From contig ML682024.1 of the NCBI GenBank assembly GCA_007922195.1, positions 1,660,051 through 1,724,050 of the forward strand: a DNA stretch of 64,000 nucleotides. The letters run 5' to 3'. The position numbers and the translations under genes were made by a program. Origin of the DNA: Podocnemis expansa (lineage: Eukaryota > Chordata > Testudines > Podocnemididae). The first letter of the stretch is position 1. Every line of letters starts with the position of its first letter. Under the pieces are notes generated by a model, which saw only the letters and a program-made list of their open reading frames with translations, did not search any database and was not told where the DNA came from. Shown here one piece after another: positions 1 through 11,039 of this stretch.

Positions 1-3000
1 AATCCCATTATTGCCAATCCCCATCCTCATACGTCTTGTAAGAGATTTTTAGTGCAAGGAGAGAAGCTCAGCTTACAGCTTTCTGTGATTTTTACACCAC
101 TCCAGAAAGCCACGATAAATCCAATACTGTTAACAAAGACCTCTACAGGCTTTTAACATTAGGCTTTAAAAACCAAGTGATACCCGGAATCAATTTTTAG
201 TGACTAAACAGTTTACTAGTTGTAAATATTCATCAGCTGTATGGAAAAATACTGGTGGTCATAAAATTAAGCCATATTTTCTATGCAAACAGCTTCTATG
301 ATTCAGACTCATGATTTCAGTGCATTTTTGAGATTGTGTTCAGCCTCAGTTAATGGCCACATATCTTATAAAATCATTAATGTAAACCTGTGAATTCATC
401 CTACAAATCAACTGGGAAAGCTACATAGGGAAAAGAAAGAACGCTCAACCTGATGTTGCTATTTTTTACTAACAACATTACTCTCTCTAATTTTAAAATT
501 GATATTTAACAAGTTTACTCGTGGTCAATAACCATGCTCACCATGTTTATGAATTGATAGTTTGAATTGCAAAGCAAACATGTCCCAGTGCTCGATTCTG
601 TGTTGCTTACAGTCTTGGCAGAAAGCTTATATTAAAATACACTTTAGGAAATAAGGTTCCTAAAGTAATAGCTACTTGCCCACTGAACCGGATATTAAAT
701 AACGGTATTTTTATTCAATCATTATCCATCATGAGAAACTGAACCACTGAAGGATTCACACAATGCTAGAATCATCTGTCTGAACACATGGTTGGTGTAA
801 TTGGCTTCTAGAAAGGTTTTGTAGGAAACTGGTGTTACTCCGATATTGTTGATTTAAAGGTTATCCAGTCAGAGAAGCACAGAATGAGAATTCATTTTCA
901 AATTTCTCCTCACTGAAGCCTGCAAAGCGCACTGGCAATTAACAATTCCTATCACCTCTCCCAGTTCACTGTGAGAGAAGGCTCAGAACTCATCTTACAA
1001 ATTGCTCTTTTGAAGATCAAAAGGAAGCTGGGTTTGTCTGTGTGTGCTCCAGATGAGATTGTAATTTAATGGAATTTTCAGAGAAAGCTTGGCACTGTGT
1101 TCATATGACAGCCCCAGGGTGGAGGATTCAGGGGAGCTTTGTGACTCTTCCCTTCTGAGCGCCTTCCTTGCCTTTAATTGGCACCTCATTAGAAATTAAT
1201 GAAAATGACATCCTCTGTTCTTCCTGCTTTAGGCACAGAATGCTACAAAAAGGCCCATCACAATTCATAACACATTCAATTTATATAGCAATGGCTCTTA
1301 AGCATTATTTATGAGATGTGAATTTCTTGTCAGCAGTTAATAAGCTGTACAGAGGGGAAAGGGAATGACAAAAAGGGCTGTGAATACATAAAAACAATCT
1401 TCCTACAGCTGAGAAATGTTGTGTTTGAGCTTAAAGCATCTTTATTGGGATTCCCTTCTAAGCAGTAAATTGTTTTGGTTTTTCTCCCCCCAAAGCCCTA
1501 CAGCACAGTTAAATTTGTCAGAAGTTGCATGTAGTGTCAATGAAATGGGATTCACCATGATGCCTTTCTCCACATATATGCTATCTAAGAGGCAGTTACA
1601 GCAATGAAGCAATTTCCAAAAGATCTCAGATGTCTTTCCTAAGGTATAAAGGGAAACTCTGGCCCCAGTTCTCTGAACTGCAGTGTCCTACAGGCCAGGG
1701 ATTACACCTGGAGTGATTTAATAACCTTGAAGCATCATACTTTCAGAACTTGGAAACTGTAAAACAATGATGATGTAAGCTCTGGATATGAATTTCAGAT
1801 AACGCTGCTCAGAATGGCCATATAAGCTCTAAATTAATGCAATAACTGTGTTTTACAAGCATTCTCAAACTACCAGAAACTGTTGAAGATGTAGCTGTGC
1901 CTTGTTCAGAATGTAAACATTTCAATCGCAGTATTCTGAGCACTCAAGTTACTGAATATGGCAGACTATGAAAGCAGATACATCTGTGAAATCAGCACCT
2001 GCCAGTGGGTCACAGAGGTATTTGCATAGAACATTGTCTTAGCTAACGAGCTTCTAAGGCAGTCATTTACTGGACAAAATATTCAGAAATAGACACTGAT
2101 TGCATTAGAACTTCAGGGCAGATGGGGAAAGATCCAAACTTCACACAGAGCTCACTGAGCTGCTCACTGCATGATGGAAAATAGCAGGAGGTTTTGCATC
2201 AGAAATTGCTTACAACTGAGGCAGCATATCTGACTTGATGCCCCATTCAAATATTATAAATCCTCTCCTCAGAACATGGGTTAACAGCATGGAAGTGGTG
2301 TAACAATAAAATAGCATAGGCACCTAATTTTGGAGGATCAATTTTTTGCTCATTATTAATGCTACCCCTGCCAGAGAAAAAGCAGACCTTTGGGGAAAAT
2401 TGTCTTTAAAAAAAGATTGGCAATGAAATAAAAGACACTCAAATTCAAAGAAAAAGCAAGCATATTTCAGTTACACATCAACTTGTAATTGCTGTAGAGA
2501 CATTAAGTTGCCTTTGGAGACTGTACCCTTTGGCATAGTTGTTTTTGACAGCTGGCACAGTATCACCAGCTGTGGAAATAAAACTTTATGGAGAGTCCCA
2601 AGCCTGACAACTACAGCTCTGGAGCAGGAACGGATGACACTGTTACCTAGTTTTTGATCATTTTGTACATGGATAGGCTTTGAAAGCAACAAGTCCATTA
2701 TTTTTCTTGTGAAAGAGTTCTGTGCACACTTGCATTTTAAAACCTGTTAATTTGACCATGGCTCAATGTTATGGAATTATATTCAACAGAAAGTTGTCAT
2801 ACAACTCTGTTCTCCATCAGCTGAGCAATGGAACATCCTCTCTTCCCATCTCATGTGTCTGTGAAAAGAACTCCCAAAAGGAAGCAAGAGACAATGTTTT
2901 CTTCAGGAACTGAGTTAACTTTCCAAAGAAAACCATGAGAATATTCTTCTCTTGGGTTGGTTTATTTCATTGGAAAGGTAGTGCAAAACACAGGTTTGTC

Positions 3001-4450
3001 ATAACTGCTTACTAAAAACTCATAATTTGCTTCCTAAGAATTGTGACAAAATCTTGAGTCGTTGGTTCCTTGTGGACACAAGGCATGCCTAAAGCCACAC
3101 AGGATTAATGGGAAGTGGTTATTCTGCAGTTTTTTCTGTTTTAATCAATGCCCAATATGTACAACCTTTTCCATTAGTTGTGTTATCCCATGCACTTCTT
3201 AGAATAGCAATAGCCTATTAGGACAAACATCAAGTCTACAAAAATTACTGGAATGCACTGCCAAGGAGTGAGAATTTCCAGTGGCTTTTAACTCAGGAAC
3301 AACCCAACGTGCAATCTCAGGCAATGCAAACATTGTGGTCAGTGGCCAAAGGAGCTTTATATTGATTTTAATCTCTGTAGTCCAGACGGATGTGTGCACG
3401 ATTACATACAAATCATGAGATCCATGCAATAAATTCCGTTTTTTCCCCCTGCAGCTTAGAAAAATTGCATTGTTTGTGCTTTTGACCACCTCATTTACTT
3501 TCTGCCCAATATTGTCACACACTTGAATGTCAAAACTTTGAGGAGCTTCCAAACACTTGAAGAAAAAAGGATCCAGGGATTTAAAATTACAAAGATAAGA
3601 AGTCCACATTCATTTTGGACCAGTCTCAAGTTTATGGTTTTGTATCCCGAAACCCCCCTGTAAGAACACAAACATTTATCTTATACTAAAAGAAACCTTG
3701 TATTTTTGGCTTTCCAAAGAAAAGGTCAGCATCTATTTCTAGTTTTTACTGCTTGCAAAATGGCAATCATGCCTATTCTAAATTGTATGTTTATTTTTAC
3801 CACTCCAGTTCATTCATCCTGTCTAAAGCAACCTGACTTTGCAGGCAGAAGGATAAGACAAATAATAAAAAATGTAACAGACATTTTCTATAATCAGCTT
3901 CTCTAATTGTGACCAATACTTCTTGATGAGTAAAAGTATAGAGGGGTTTATTACTTTGGGGCAATCTGAGGGGGGTAATGTCTCCACCCCAAACTCATCC
4001 AAGTAAAACTTTTACGCCAACATGTCATGTATGTGCAATTTATTATTTATAATACATACATTATTAAGTAAAAGACTATGGCTGCATAGTTAAAGCCAAG
4101 CTATACACCAGCTGAGCTTCTTACATTACTGTTTGCCTGACCACACTGACCACAGGATTAACATTCTATATTCCTATTTCTCTTGCTGAATGCCTAGATG
4201 AACTGTATTTATGTTATTAATACAATACCCTGTGAACTGCACAGAATGTGCCACAGGGCTATATCGAATCTAACTTTTCATTTCCTGGCTTATTCCATGA
4301 GAACAATTTGGCCCCAAATTTAGATTTTGTAAACATGGTAAAACGTAAAACTAATGGAAACATTTCTATAAAGTTATACAAATATCCAGCTGAAAACACC
4401 TAAAAAATCCATGGTGTACTACAGCGCTACTTCATGAGAACCTGAAAGAA
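1..4450. other. ZFAND3 intron 5, no recognised element
   Basis: AT-rich intronic sequence with no splice-bounded exon, RNA gene or repeat that I can recognise. The final ZFAND3 exon (rest of the AN1 finger and C-terminus) was looked for on the minus strand and not found, so intron 5 is at least 7.27 kb. The longest reading frame, 136 codons on the minus strand at 3199-3609, has no family I recognise; it is discussed as a finding. Confidence 0.6.
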
Positions 4451-4458
4451 TCTCCTTA

Positions 4459-4643
4459 ATGTGGACATACTTATACCAGTATAGCTATTTGCATACATAA
4501 CAGTGACTAAACTATGCAAAAAACACTTTAAAATTGATATAATTATGTTTATGTTTGCGATTGTGCCAGTGTTACTGTTTCATTAAAACCTACATCTCTA
4601 CCTGAAACAGTTATACTGGTACAAAAACGGTTATGTAGACCAG
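4459..4643. repeat. MITE-like inverted-repeat element
   Basis: The two ends form an imperfect inverted repeat. The left end holds ACTTATACCAGTATA and the right end TTATACTGGTAC followed by TATGTAGACCAGG. Ends of the type GGNCTGGTCTACACT recur at 21678 and in weaker form elsewhere, so this looks like a short non-autonomous DNA transposon. It has no coding content. The exact borders and target duplication are unclear, and it abuts the hAT element at 4659. Confidence 0.5.
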
Positions 4644-4658
4644 GTCTTTGACTTAAGT

Positions 4659-4977
4659 CCGGGGTCTCAAACTCACAGCCCACAGGCGGCCCCTCAAGTT
4701 ATTTCCTGCAGCCCACTATTACACTTAGAATTTCTCAAATAATTGATAATGCAAAATTTAGAGTGTGTTCACTTACTTAGTCTTTGTCTTCCTGATGATA
4801 CCTCTATCTTGAGCAGAAATAATACTTACTTACTCTTGACATATATATTTCACACTTCGTTTTTTCATTTTAACTATAATTCATATTGTTGTATAAAAAA
4901 GTTTCAGTGGTGAGGCCCTCAGGATAACGTACTGGTCCTCATGCAGCCCTCGTGGTGATTTGACTTTGAGATCCCTG
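4659..4977. mobile_element. Non-autonomous hAT transposon, long form (319 bp)
   Basis: Begins CCGGGGTCTCAAAC and ends CTTTGAGATCCCTG, which are imperfect terminal inverted repeats. It is flanked by ACTTAAGT (4651-4658) and ATTTAAGT (4978-4985), a 7/8 match to the 8-bp target duplication expected for hAT elements. The terminal parts (GCCC...CCCCTCAAGTTATTTCCTGCAG and GGTTTCAGTGG...GGCCCTCAGG type blocks) match the copies at 29187 and 52409. Those copies lack about 130 bp present in the middle of this one. No transposase is encoded. Confidence 0.85.
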
Positions 4978-4985
4978 ATTTAAGT

Positions 4986-6590
4986 ACTTTTCAATTTTAA
5001 TAATCTGAAACTACTACTAATTTGGGGTGGGGGACTTTAAAAACAACTTAATTGCTGCTTATTTTGGGATCTAATTGCCTCTTTTGTTTAAGCAGACAGT
5101 GAAAAGGCACTTAGACAATAAAATCACTGTTGAGGTATAGCTAGTGGGAGAGGCATGCATTTCCACATTTGCAGTTGGTGCTGTTTGCATGGAAAGACTC
5201 TTCTACCAATTTAACAGTGATAGGGCAACCTCATGATGATTACCACTCTGATGGCTTTATCATCATATGAGAGCTTATTTTTAAATGAAAGTTTAGAATT
5301 TGCAGAATACAGCAAAAACTGCTGAGGTACTAAAATCACACAGTCCACTTTTTTATATATATCTATATCTATATATCTATACTTGCAAAATGCTCTTGTC
5401 CCTGATACTAGGGAGAGTGCAGGTGTGGATGCATGTTTTTTTTAGGCAGACATTTAAATTTACAAGCTTCTTCATGCAAACTGAAAAATGCAACCTAAGA
5501 GTAACACCTTCTGTATATTGGGAAGAGAAAATGTACCAAGCTACATCAGAGAATAGGTTGCATTAATTTGCTGAAAATCTCAGCAGAGGCTTGACCGTGC
5601 ATGTCCAGAATTGAGTTTTCAATCAGCTTCTAGTAAAGCCTTTACATCACTACTTCAGAGTTTATAACTAGTTAGTGGCTTCTTTGATTCTCAGTGTAGT
5701 TCTCATATACATCTATGTTTACGATTTACCACAAGGGCATTAAACGTGTTTCTTCCTTACCACAGGTCCAGCTTATACCTGGTTGTCTTTGTAGCATCTA
5801 TTTTCATGAGACATTTCATATTGAAGATAGGGCCCCCCAATAATGCATGCATAATCAGTTTGGACAATACTGCCTCTTGGTTCCATGTAGTAGAAGTAGT
5901 TTGGACAATACTTCCTCTCAGTTCTCTATAGTAAGAATGCATTCACCCACATCCCACAGGTGTCAGTGTGTGTGCAGGTCATCTGACCACAGTATTACCA
6001 TATTGAGGAATTACAGAACAGCCAAAATGACTTCACCAAAAGTATGACTATCAACAGGATTAGACAGCATGATATACAGGAAGCACAAAACTGGTTAATA
6101 TATGGTTATGTCATGAAAAAAATGATGATGCAGATGAAGTTACCACCTGTTTGTTCTAACAAAGTCTAATGTGTGTATTGCAAATTGACAACAACAAACT
6201 ATTGTATTTTTCTGGCTGAGACATTAATTTCTCCCCATGGTGTCCTACCCCTAGTCATTATTCTCCTTAAAAAACCCAAACCCATTTATGTGTAATATTA
6301 CAAGTTCCAAAGTCCTATCACCTTAGAGGTGTCTGAATGAGACAAGTTGGCTGTCAGCCAAGGCAATAGCATCTTCTTTCCCCTTACCAAGTACTGAAAT
6401 AGCTGAACTGTTTCCTAAACTTTTGGGAAAGTCTCCTTTGGGATGACATCAAACATAGAAACAGTCAGCACAGAGGAAAGGACTTTTTTGGAAAGTTACA
6501 GATCCATCTAAAGACATGATTCTCATGGGGAGAAAGGACTGCCTTGTAATTTACACAAGGACAGAGGAAGACTTGTGTTTCTGCTCCAGG
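4986..6590. other. ZFAND3 intron 5 sequence
   Basis: AT-rich intron with an impure TA/TCTA simple repeat near 5355-5384. No exon or dispersed repeat recognised. Overlapping frames of about 60 codons on both strands near 5746-6047 look random. Confidence 0.5.
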
Positions 6591-6594
6591 TTCT

Positions 6595-7062
6595 GGAGTT
6601 GATTTCTGTGTGATCTTCAGCAAGTCAATTGACTGTCTCTTTGCTTCAGCTTCTTCAGCTGGGCATAATGTTCACGTACCTCACAGAGAGTTCTGATGCT
6701 GCATCAGAGCCAGCCCAAGTTTTTTTTGCCACCCTAGACCAGCAGGGATTTTGGCACATCCTCCCACCCGGCCGCCAGCAGAGTGGTGCTGCCACTGGTA
6801 TCTGGCCATTGGCGTGGAGCTGAGCTGCTGCCACCAGGATCCAGCTGCAGATGGGGAGTGACACCGCCACCAGGGTCTCGCCCCAGCCATGGACCAGCGC
6901 TGCAGGCGGGGTCCAGCCGCAGGTGGGGAGAGAAGCATCCCAGCCCAGCCCTCAGTGCCCCAGGCTACCACCTAGGTTGCCTCTATGGAAGAGCTGGCCC
7001 TGAGCTGTGTTCATTAATGCATATTAAGTGGTTTGAAATTCTTTGGTAGAAGGCTCTACATG
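6595..7062 (+). repeat. MIR SINE, split by a hAT insertion
   Basis: 6595-6696 resembles the MIR core and 3' region (GTGTGATCTTCAGCAAGTCA, then CTTCAGCTTCTTC and GTACCTCACAGAG). The MIR 3' part resumes at about 7011 (TTCATTAATGCATATTAAGTGG, then a GAAGGCTCTACA block). The two parts are separated by the element at 6705-7002. MIR is an ancient tRNA-derived SINE of amniotes, so this copy is old. No function is implied. Confidence 0.7.
6705..7002. mobile_element. GC-rich non-autonomous hAT-like element (298 bp) inside MIR
   Basis: Starts CAGAGCCAGCC; the right end, read inward, is CAGGGCCAGCT (9/11 match). Flanks TGCTGCAT (6697-6704) and AGCTGTGT (7003-7010) match 5/8. That is weak alone, but the surrounding MIR resumes exactly after the right flank, which supports the borders. 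The interior is GC-rich and gives several overlapping 70-95-codon frames on both strands that are compositional, not genes. Confidence 0.65.
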
Positions 7063-7273
7063 GACAAATAAGGACAAATTCTTAGTCGAAACTGGTCTGG
7101 CAATATTATCTATAACTTTTGCCACCAATGAAAGCTAGATCCTCTCTCTCTCAAATTTACTTTAAAAGGCCTGAGTAGGAAGGTAACATTTTCCCGTCCA
7201 TGCAATGATACCTGTCATCATTCTGTCTGAAGGTTTAATTTTAATTTTAACCATCTGGACAATCAGTACTTAC

Positions 7274-7444
7274 CACAGCGACATGATCCCAGTTCCTGCT
7301 GGACTAGCTCCAGTTTTGTTTGGCACTGGAAGCACCTGCGTCTGCTCTTCTGTTTGGATCGACTGGTTTCTTCAGGCCTGTCATTACTGTCCTCCACTAG
7401 CCGTGGCCGTTTCACAGGAGAAGCCTCGCTCTCTGACTGTGAAT
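7274..7444 (-). CDS. ZFAND3: ZFAND3 coding exon 5 (basic region and first half of AN1 zinc finger)
   Basis: A 171-bp exon encodes DSQSESEASPVKRPRLVE, then a basic stretch (SRSKQKSRRR), then the start of the AN1-type zinc finger. The visible zinc ligands are the first four Cys, in CFQC and, after twelve residues, CRC. The remaining Cys and His ligands belong to the final exon, which is not in the window. The donor on the minus strand is TGTG followed by GTAAGT. The acceptor is AATACAACAG with a poor pyrimidine tract, and a branch-like TTCTAAC lies near 7479-7485. Both junctions are phase 1, and the frame agrees with the exon at 33638. VKRPRL and the Arg/Lys cluster resemble nuclear localisation signals (inference). 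The AN1 finger is a zinc-stabilised fold common to ZFAND proteins. The opposite-strand reading frame over this exon (7205-7462) is a shadow. Confidence 0.95.
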
Positions 7445-9640
7445 CTGTTGTATTCGGAATAAATATTTGAGGAAAACGTTAGAATCTCCTTTTCGAGGTT
7501 CTGCTTTGGAATGATTAAAAATATGTGACTTTCATCTGCGGGCACTTGCTAACAGCATGTTCCTTTCTGCTTTGTTGCACATATTCATTCTTTAACAGTC
7601 AAAACAAGCAGCAACTGAGGAAGGAGTCTTTTTTTTTTTTTGTATAAGGACCTCTCCTGGCTCCTAATGGTGAACTGGATAACTCCTCCCAGCCATGGCT
7701 TGGTTGAGGATAGACACATGTAGTATGCACACCATCCTAAACAACTGTAAGCTTCATTTATTTCCTCGTCCAGGACTTTATTCCCTCCACATAAACCAGC
7801 TGAACAAGGATGCTGATAAAAGACAACTGAAAGAGAGTTCAGCCTATTTCCTGGCTGTTTAGAGTAGAGGTTTTAAGGCACAGTCTGCTAGCTGTGACTC
7901 TGAAAACTGAAGGCAGCACACACACTCACTGCCTCTCCCTCCTCTAGAAGGATGATAATCTGAAAGTAAATGATTGCACAGTACCAAGATAAACTAAACC
8001 CAAGTTGTTCATGGATGCTACAGACTTAAAGCACTTCTGAATTCGTTCTTTAAACTAGCCACCATACTATTTCCATTAATAACCTTATTTATATATATTT
8101 CCTTGATTAAGAAGATGTGGGGGAAGGAAAATGTGCTACTTTTAAAGGATATAAATGAGCAGATTCTGCAGTTGCTAATTAACCTAATCCTAAGAATGAG
8201 AAACTAATTAATTATCTGCAGCTGAATTTATCATACAACAGTGATTGGCACTATAGAAAATCCAAGATAAATCAATCCAACGATCAAACTTGCCATCCTG
8301 ACTGTGGGATGCTCTTCACAATATCAACCTCCTTCAGGCAAAAAAAGGCTATTTAGTATTTGTTTCAGATAAGTTAGAGCAGAAGAAAATTCTTGTTGGA
8401 AGCCCAGGATTCAGAGAGAACAGACGTTCCCGGACACCACTGCCTCCCTCCCAATTCTAAGGTACCTTTTCCCAGAAGACTTGAAACAAAATAATATTCA
8501 AAACAAAAAGTCAATCCGTTTTCTTCAATTTTATTTTTGCAACCAGAATTCTCCTGGATTCAATACCCACTATCTCAGAAGTTAACTTTTCCCTACAAAG
8601 GAAGAAGGCTTTTCTATCCAAAAAAAAAAAAAAAAAGTATATTAAGTGGACAATATTTTGAGAAACAGTTCTGTTGTACCATTACAGATCTGCACTAAGG
8701 GGAAAAAGAATGGAAAAAAGAAGAAAGCTAATTGTTAACAGTGCTGTTGCAGCAGAACCAAGTCTCAATCACTTCCTGAAAGGTAATGAAAGTGGGTTTG
8801 TCCCATCCACACTACAAATCAAATTTGACTGAAGTACTGTTTCAAGGAGATCCACTGCTGAAAGCTAGTATCACGATGAGTCAATAACCTAATGCAGGAT
8901 ACCACTGCAGAAAAATCTATGTTACTATAGTGACAATGATTGTAAAATCATACATTCAGCAACACAGAATAAACATACCTTCCTGGTAGGCCTATCAAAC
9001 AGCTTTATTTTAAAATGCGATAGTGTGGCTCACCATGATAATGGAAAAAGCGTTCAACTTGTATTACCTGAACCAGTTTTTAAATAAAGTTGTCATTGGC
9101 AACAATACTTTTAGGAGCACATTCAGTGCTCTTGTGCCTTGCCAGAATACCCTGAAAGAGGTAAGGAAGCAAATCATCACCTATGTGACAAAGCCATTCT
9201 CCAGGATTGGCACAGTAGCTTAAACAGTTAGCCACATTATTTCCCATGTTGATTACTTTTAACCTACTCTCTGGGTTCTTTGATATCCATATTGTGCCTC
9301 TTTTCAGCCAATCTGCACAAAATCCATCAAGCCACAAGTATCTTGTCTAATTAGACTCCCCCCCTTGTCTGCAGCATATAAACTACTCTACTCTTTCTTG
9401 TCCTCAAATGCCTATATAACTCTTCTCCCTAACCCTTTTTATTCCACTAACAAAGCCATCACCAAATTTCTCACTCTTGTCTTCATAGCTGTCATTCATG
9501 CTGCCCTCTGTGTAATATCCAGAAGTGCCTGCCACCTAGGTCAGTGTATAGGGCACCTACATCTCATTCATATCCCAAATAATTATTGAGGCCCAAAAAT
9601 GAAGAACATATTACATTTAAAAAACACTTAGCTAAACAAA
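7445..9640. other. ZFAND3 intron 4, distal part
   Basis: AT-rich intron with a poly(T) run at about 7628-7640 and a poly(A) run at 8620-8636. 8110-8240 is rich in TAAT/ATTA homeodomain-like cores (CTAATTAACC, ACTAATTAATTATC) and may be a regulatory element (inference). Nothing coding. 9365-9590 weakly resembles the 3' part of old vertebrate LINEs (runs such as CTTTTTATTCCACTAACAAA), at low confidence. Confidence 0.45.
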
Positions 9641-9650
9641 CAAGGAGTCT

Positions 9651-9768
9651 TGTGGCACTTTTAAAGGCTAACAAATTTTTTATTTATCATTATTAGTTAG
9701 TCTTTAAAAGTGCCACCAAACTCCTTGTTTGTTTTGCTGAATTAGACTAACATGACTACCCCTCTGGC
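9651..9768 (-). repeat. Foldback SINE-like element, short copy
   Basis: Minus-strand head is CCAGAGGGGTAGTCATGTTAG, the same block as in the copies at 20167 and 44659. It is followed by arms AAGGAGTTTGGTGGCAC and GTGCCACAAGACTCCTTG, which are inverted with respect to each other. The centre is shorter than in the 44659 copy. Flanking CACTTAGCTAAA and CATTTCCCTAAA match 9/12, a possible degraded target duplication. Confidence 0.7.
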
Positions 9769-10082
9769 ATTTCCCTAAAGTGATTCTTTCTGGATCTCTA
9801 CATGCATCTGTTTTTCTGTGTCAGTCTTTTAATCTGTTTTGCACAGCTTTAAGTGCATGGCTGGTGCTTAAGTTATAAATAAATGAATATAGAACTCCAG
9901 TAACCCTCAGCTTATAATATGCCCTCCCTCTGGGCCCTCAGCTACCAGAGTGAAGAATCTACAAGGGCAGTGGAAAAAATGGATCCACTAGTACTGCTTT
10001 ACCTCAAACCACCCTTTTGCAGCAATGCAGTAGTTCCATGAGAAGGCCCCTTTGAACAGGCTCCAAATGCCTAACTGAGCCA

Positions 10083-10105
10083 AGTTCCAAAGGGATAGCT
10101 ATGCC
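10083..10105 (+). repeat. Possible head fragment of the foldback SINE-like family
   Basis: AGTTCCAAAGGGATAGCTATG matches the head AGTTCCAAAGGGGTAGCCATG of the copy at 20167 in 19 of 21 positions, but no arm sequence follows. It is either a truncated copy or coincidence. Confidence 0.35.
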
Positions 10106-10919
10106 AGACTCCAAAGAAGATCTGTATCAATTCAACTGTCTTCAGTACGTCTAACAACATTAGGCTGGGTATAAAGGATTCTGAGGGTTACATAAACCTG
10201 GTGTGCTGGGAGTAGTTCTTTCCAATGGAACAGTAACCCCATTAATCCTGTGTTAATAACAAAGTCTTCACACATCTTCACTGCTGCAGTTGGGGATAAC
10301 ACGAATGACACTACCTGCACCTTACCTGTCCCTCAGAGCAACATTTTCATTGCTGTTTCTGACTGGTAAACCTCACACTTACCTTTGAGCTAAGAAACAC
10401 AAACCATTCTGGTTCTTCTCAGTCAACTTTGCATTTTAAACTAAATTAAGGGAACAAATCATAGTCTACTAGTTTATTATAAAGTCTACATGAGAAATTC
10501 AAGTCCATGTGCCAAGCGCTGTCTAATTTAGTTAATATAGCCATGTGCCATGGATAGGCTCCCCCTAAATTAGATAAACAGCTGCCCATAGTCAGGCTAG
10601 CAATGGTATAATTAACTACAGTGACATATTTAATTATACATTTCCTGTTGATTAGTAAATGACTAATTGAATATACAGATAAGATGGCTCATATAACAGA
10701 AATGAGAGAAGAGTCAGAAATAAAGCCTTTTAGACGTACATATCTTCCTGGATTGCTTGGTTTAAAACAATAGTATTTTGTCAGCACACAGAGGCTATTT
10801 AGCTTGATTTTAAAGGATGGTAGCAAATTTCTCAACTATCTGGTTACTTAGACTGCATATTGAGTATTATATGCTCAAATATTGTACAAAATCAAACTAA
10901 CACACAGGACTAAATGCAA

Positions 10920-11035
10920 TGCTAGGATGCACTAGCCCTACTTTACAGATGAGGAAACTGAGGCAGGAAGCAAATGACTTGTCCACACAGGAAGTGGAAG
11001 AGTTGACATTATAATTCAGAATTTGATTCAACTCA
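10920..11035 (-). repeat. MIR SINE fragment
   Basis: On the plus strand TTTACAGATGAGGAAACTGAGGCAGGAAG, then AATGACTTGTCCACACAG, is the reverse complement of the classic MIR segment ending in TGCCTCAGTTTCCTCATCTGT. An ancient, diverged copy. Confidence 0.85.
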
Positions 11036-11039
11036 GTTG

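Noticed and set aside
1..7273. Final ZFAND3 exon in the left end
   Set aside because: No acceptor followed by a frame with the remaining AN1 Cys/His ligands was found on the minus strand.
7205..7462. 85-codon plus-strand frame
   Set aside because: It is the antisense shadow of ZFAND3 exon 5, which has splice signals and homology on the minus strand.
7452..7470. AATAAA near exon 5 as a polyadenylation signal
   Set aside because: It is on the plus strand just outside the acceptor of a minus-strand internal exon; no transcript end is indicated.
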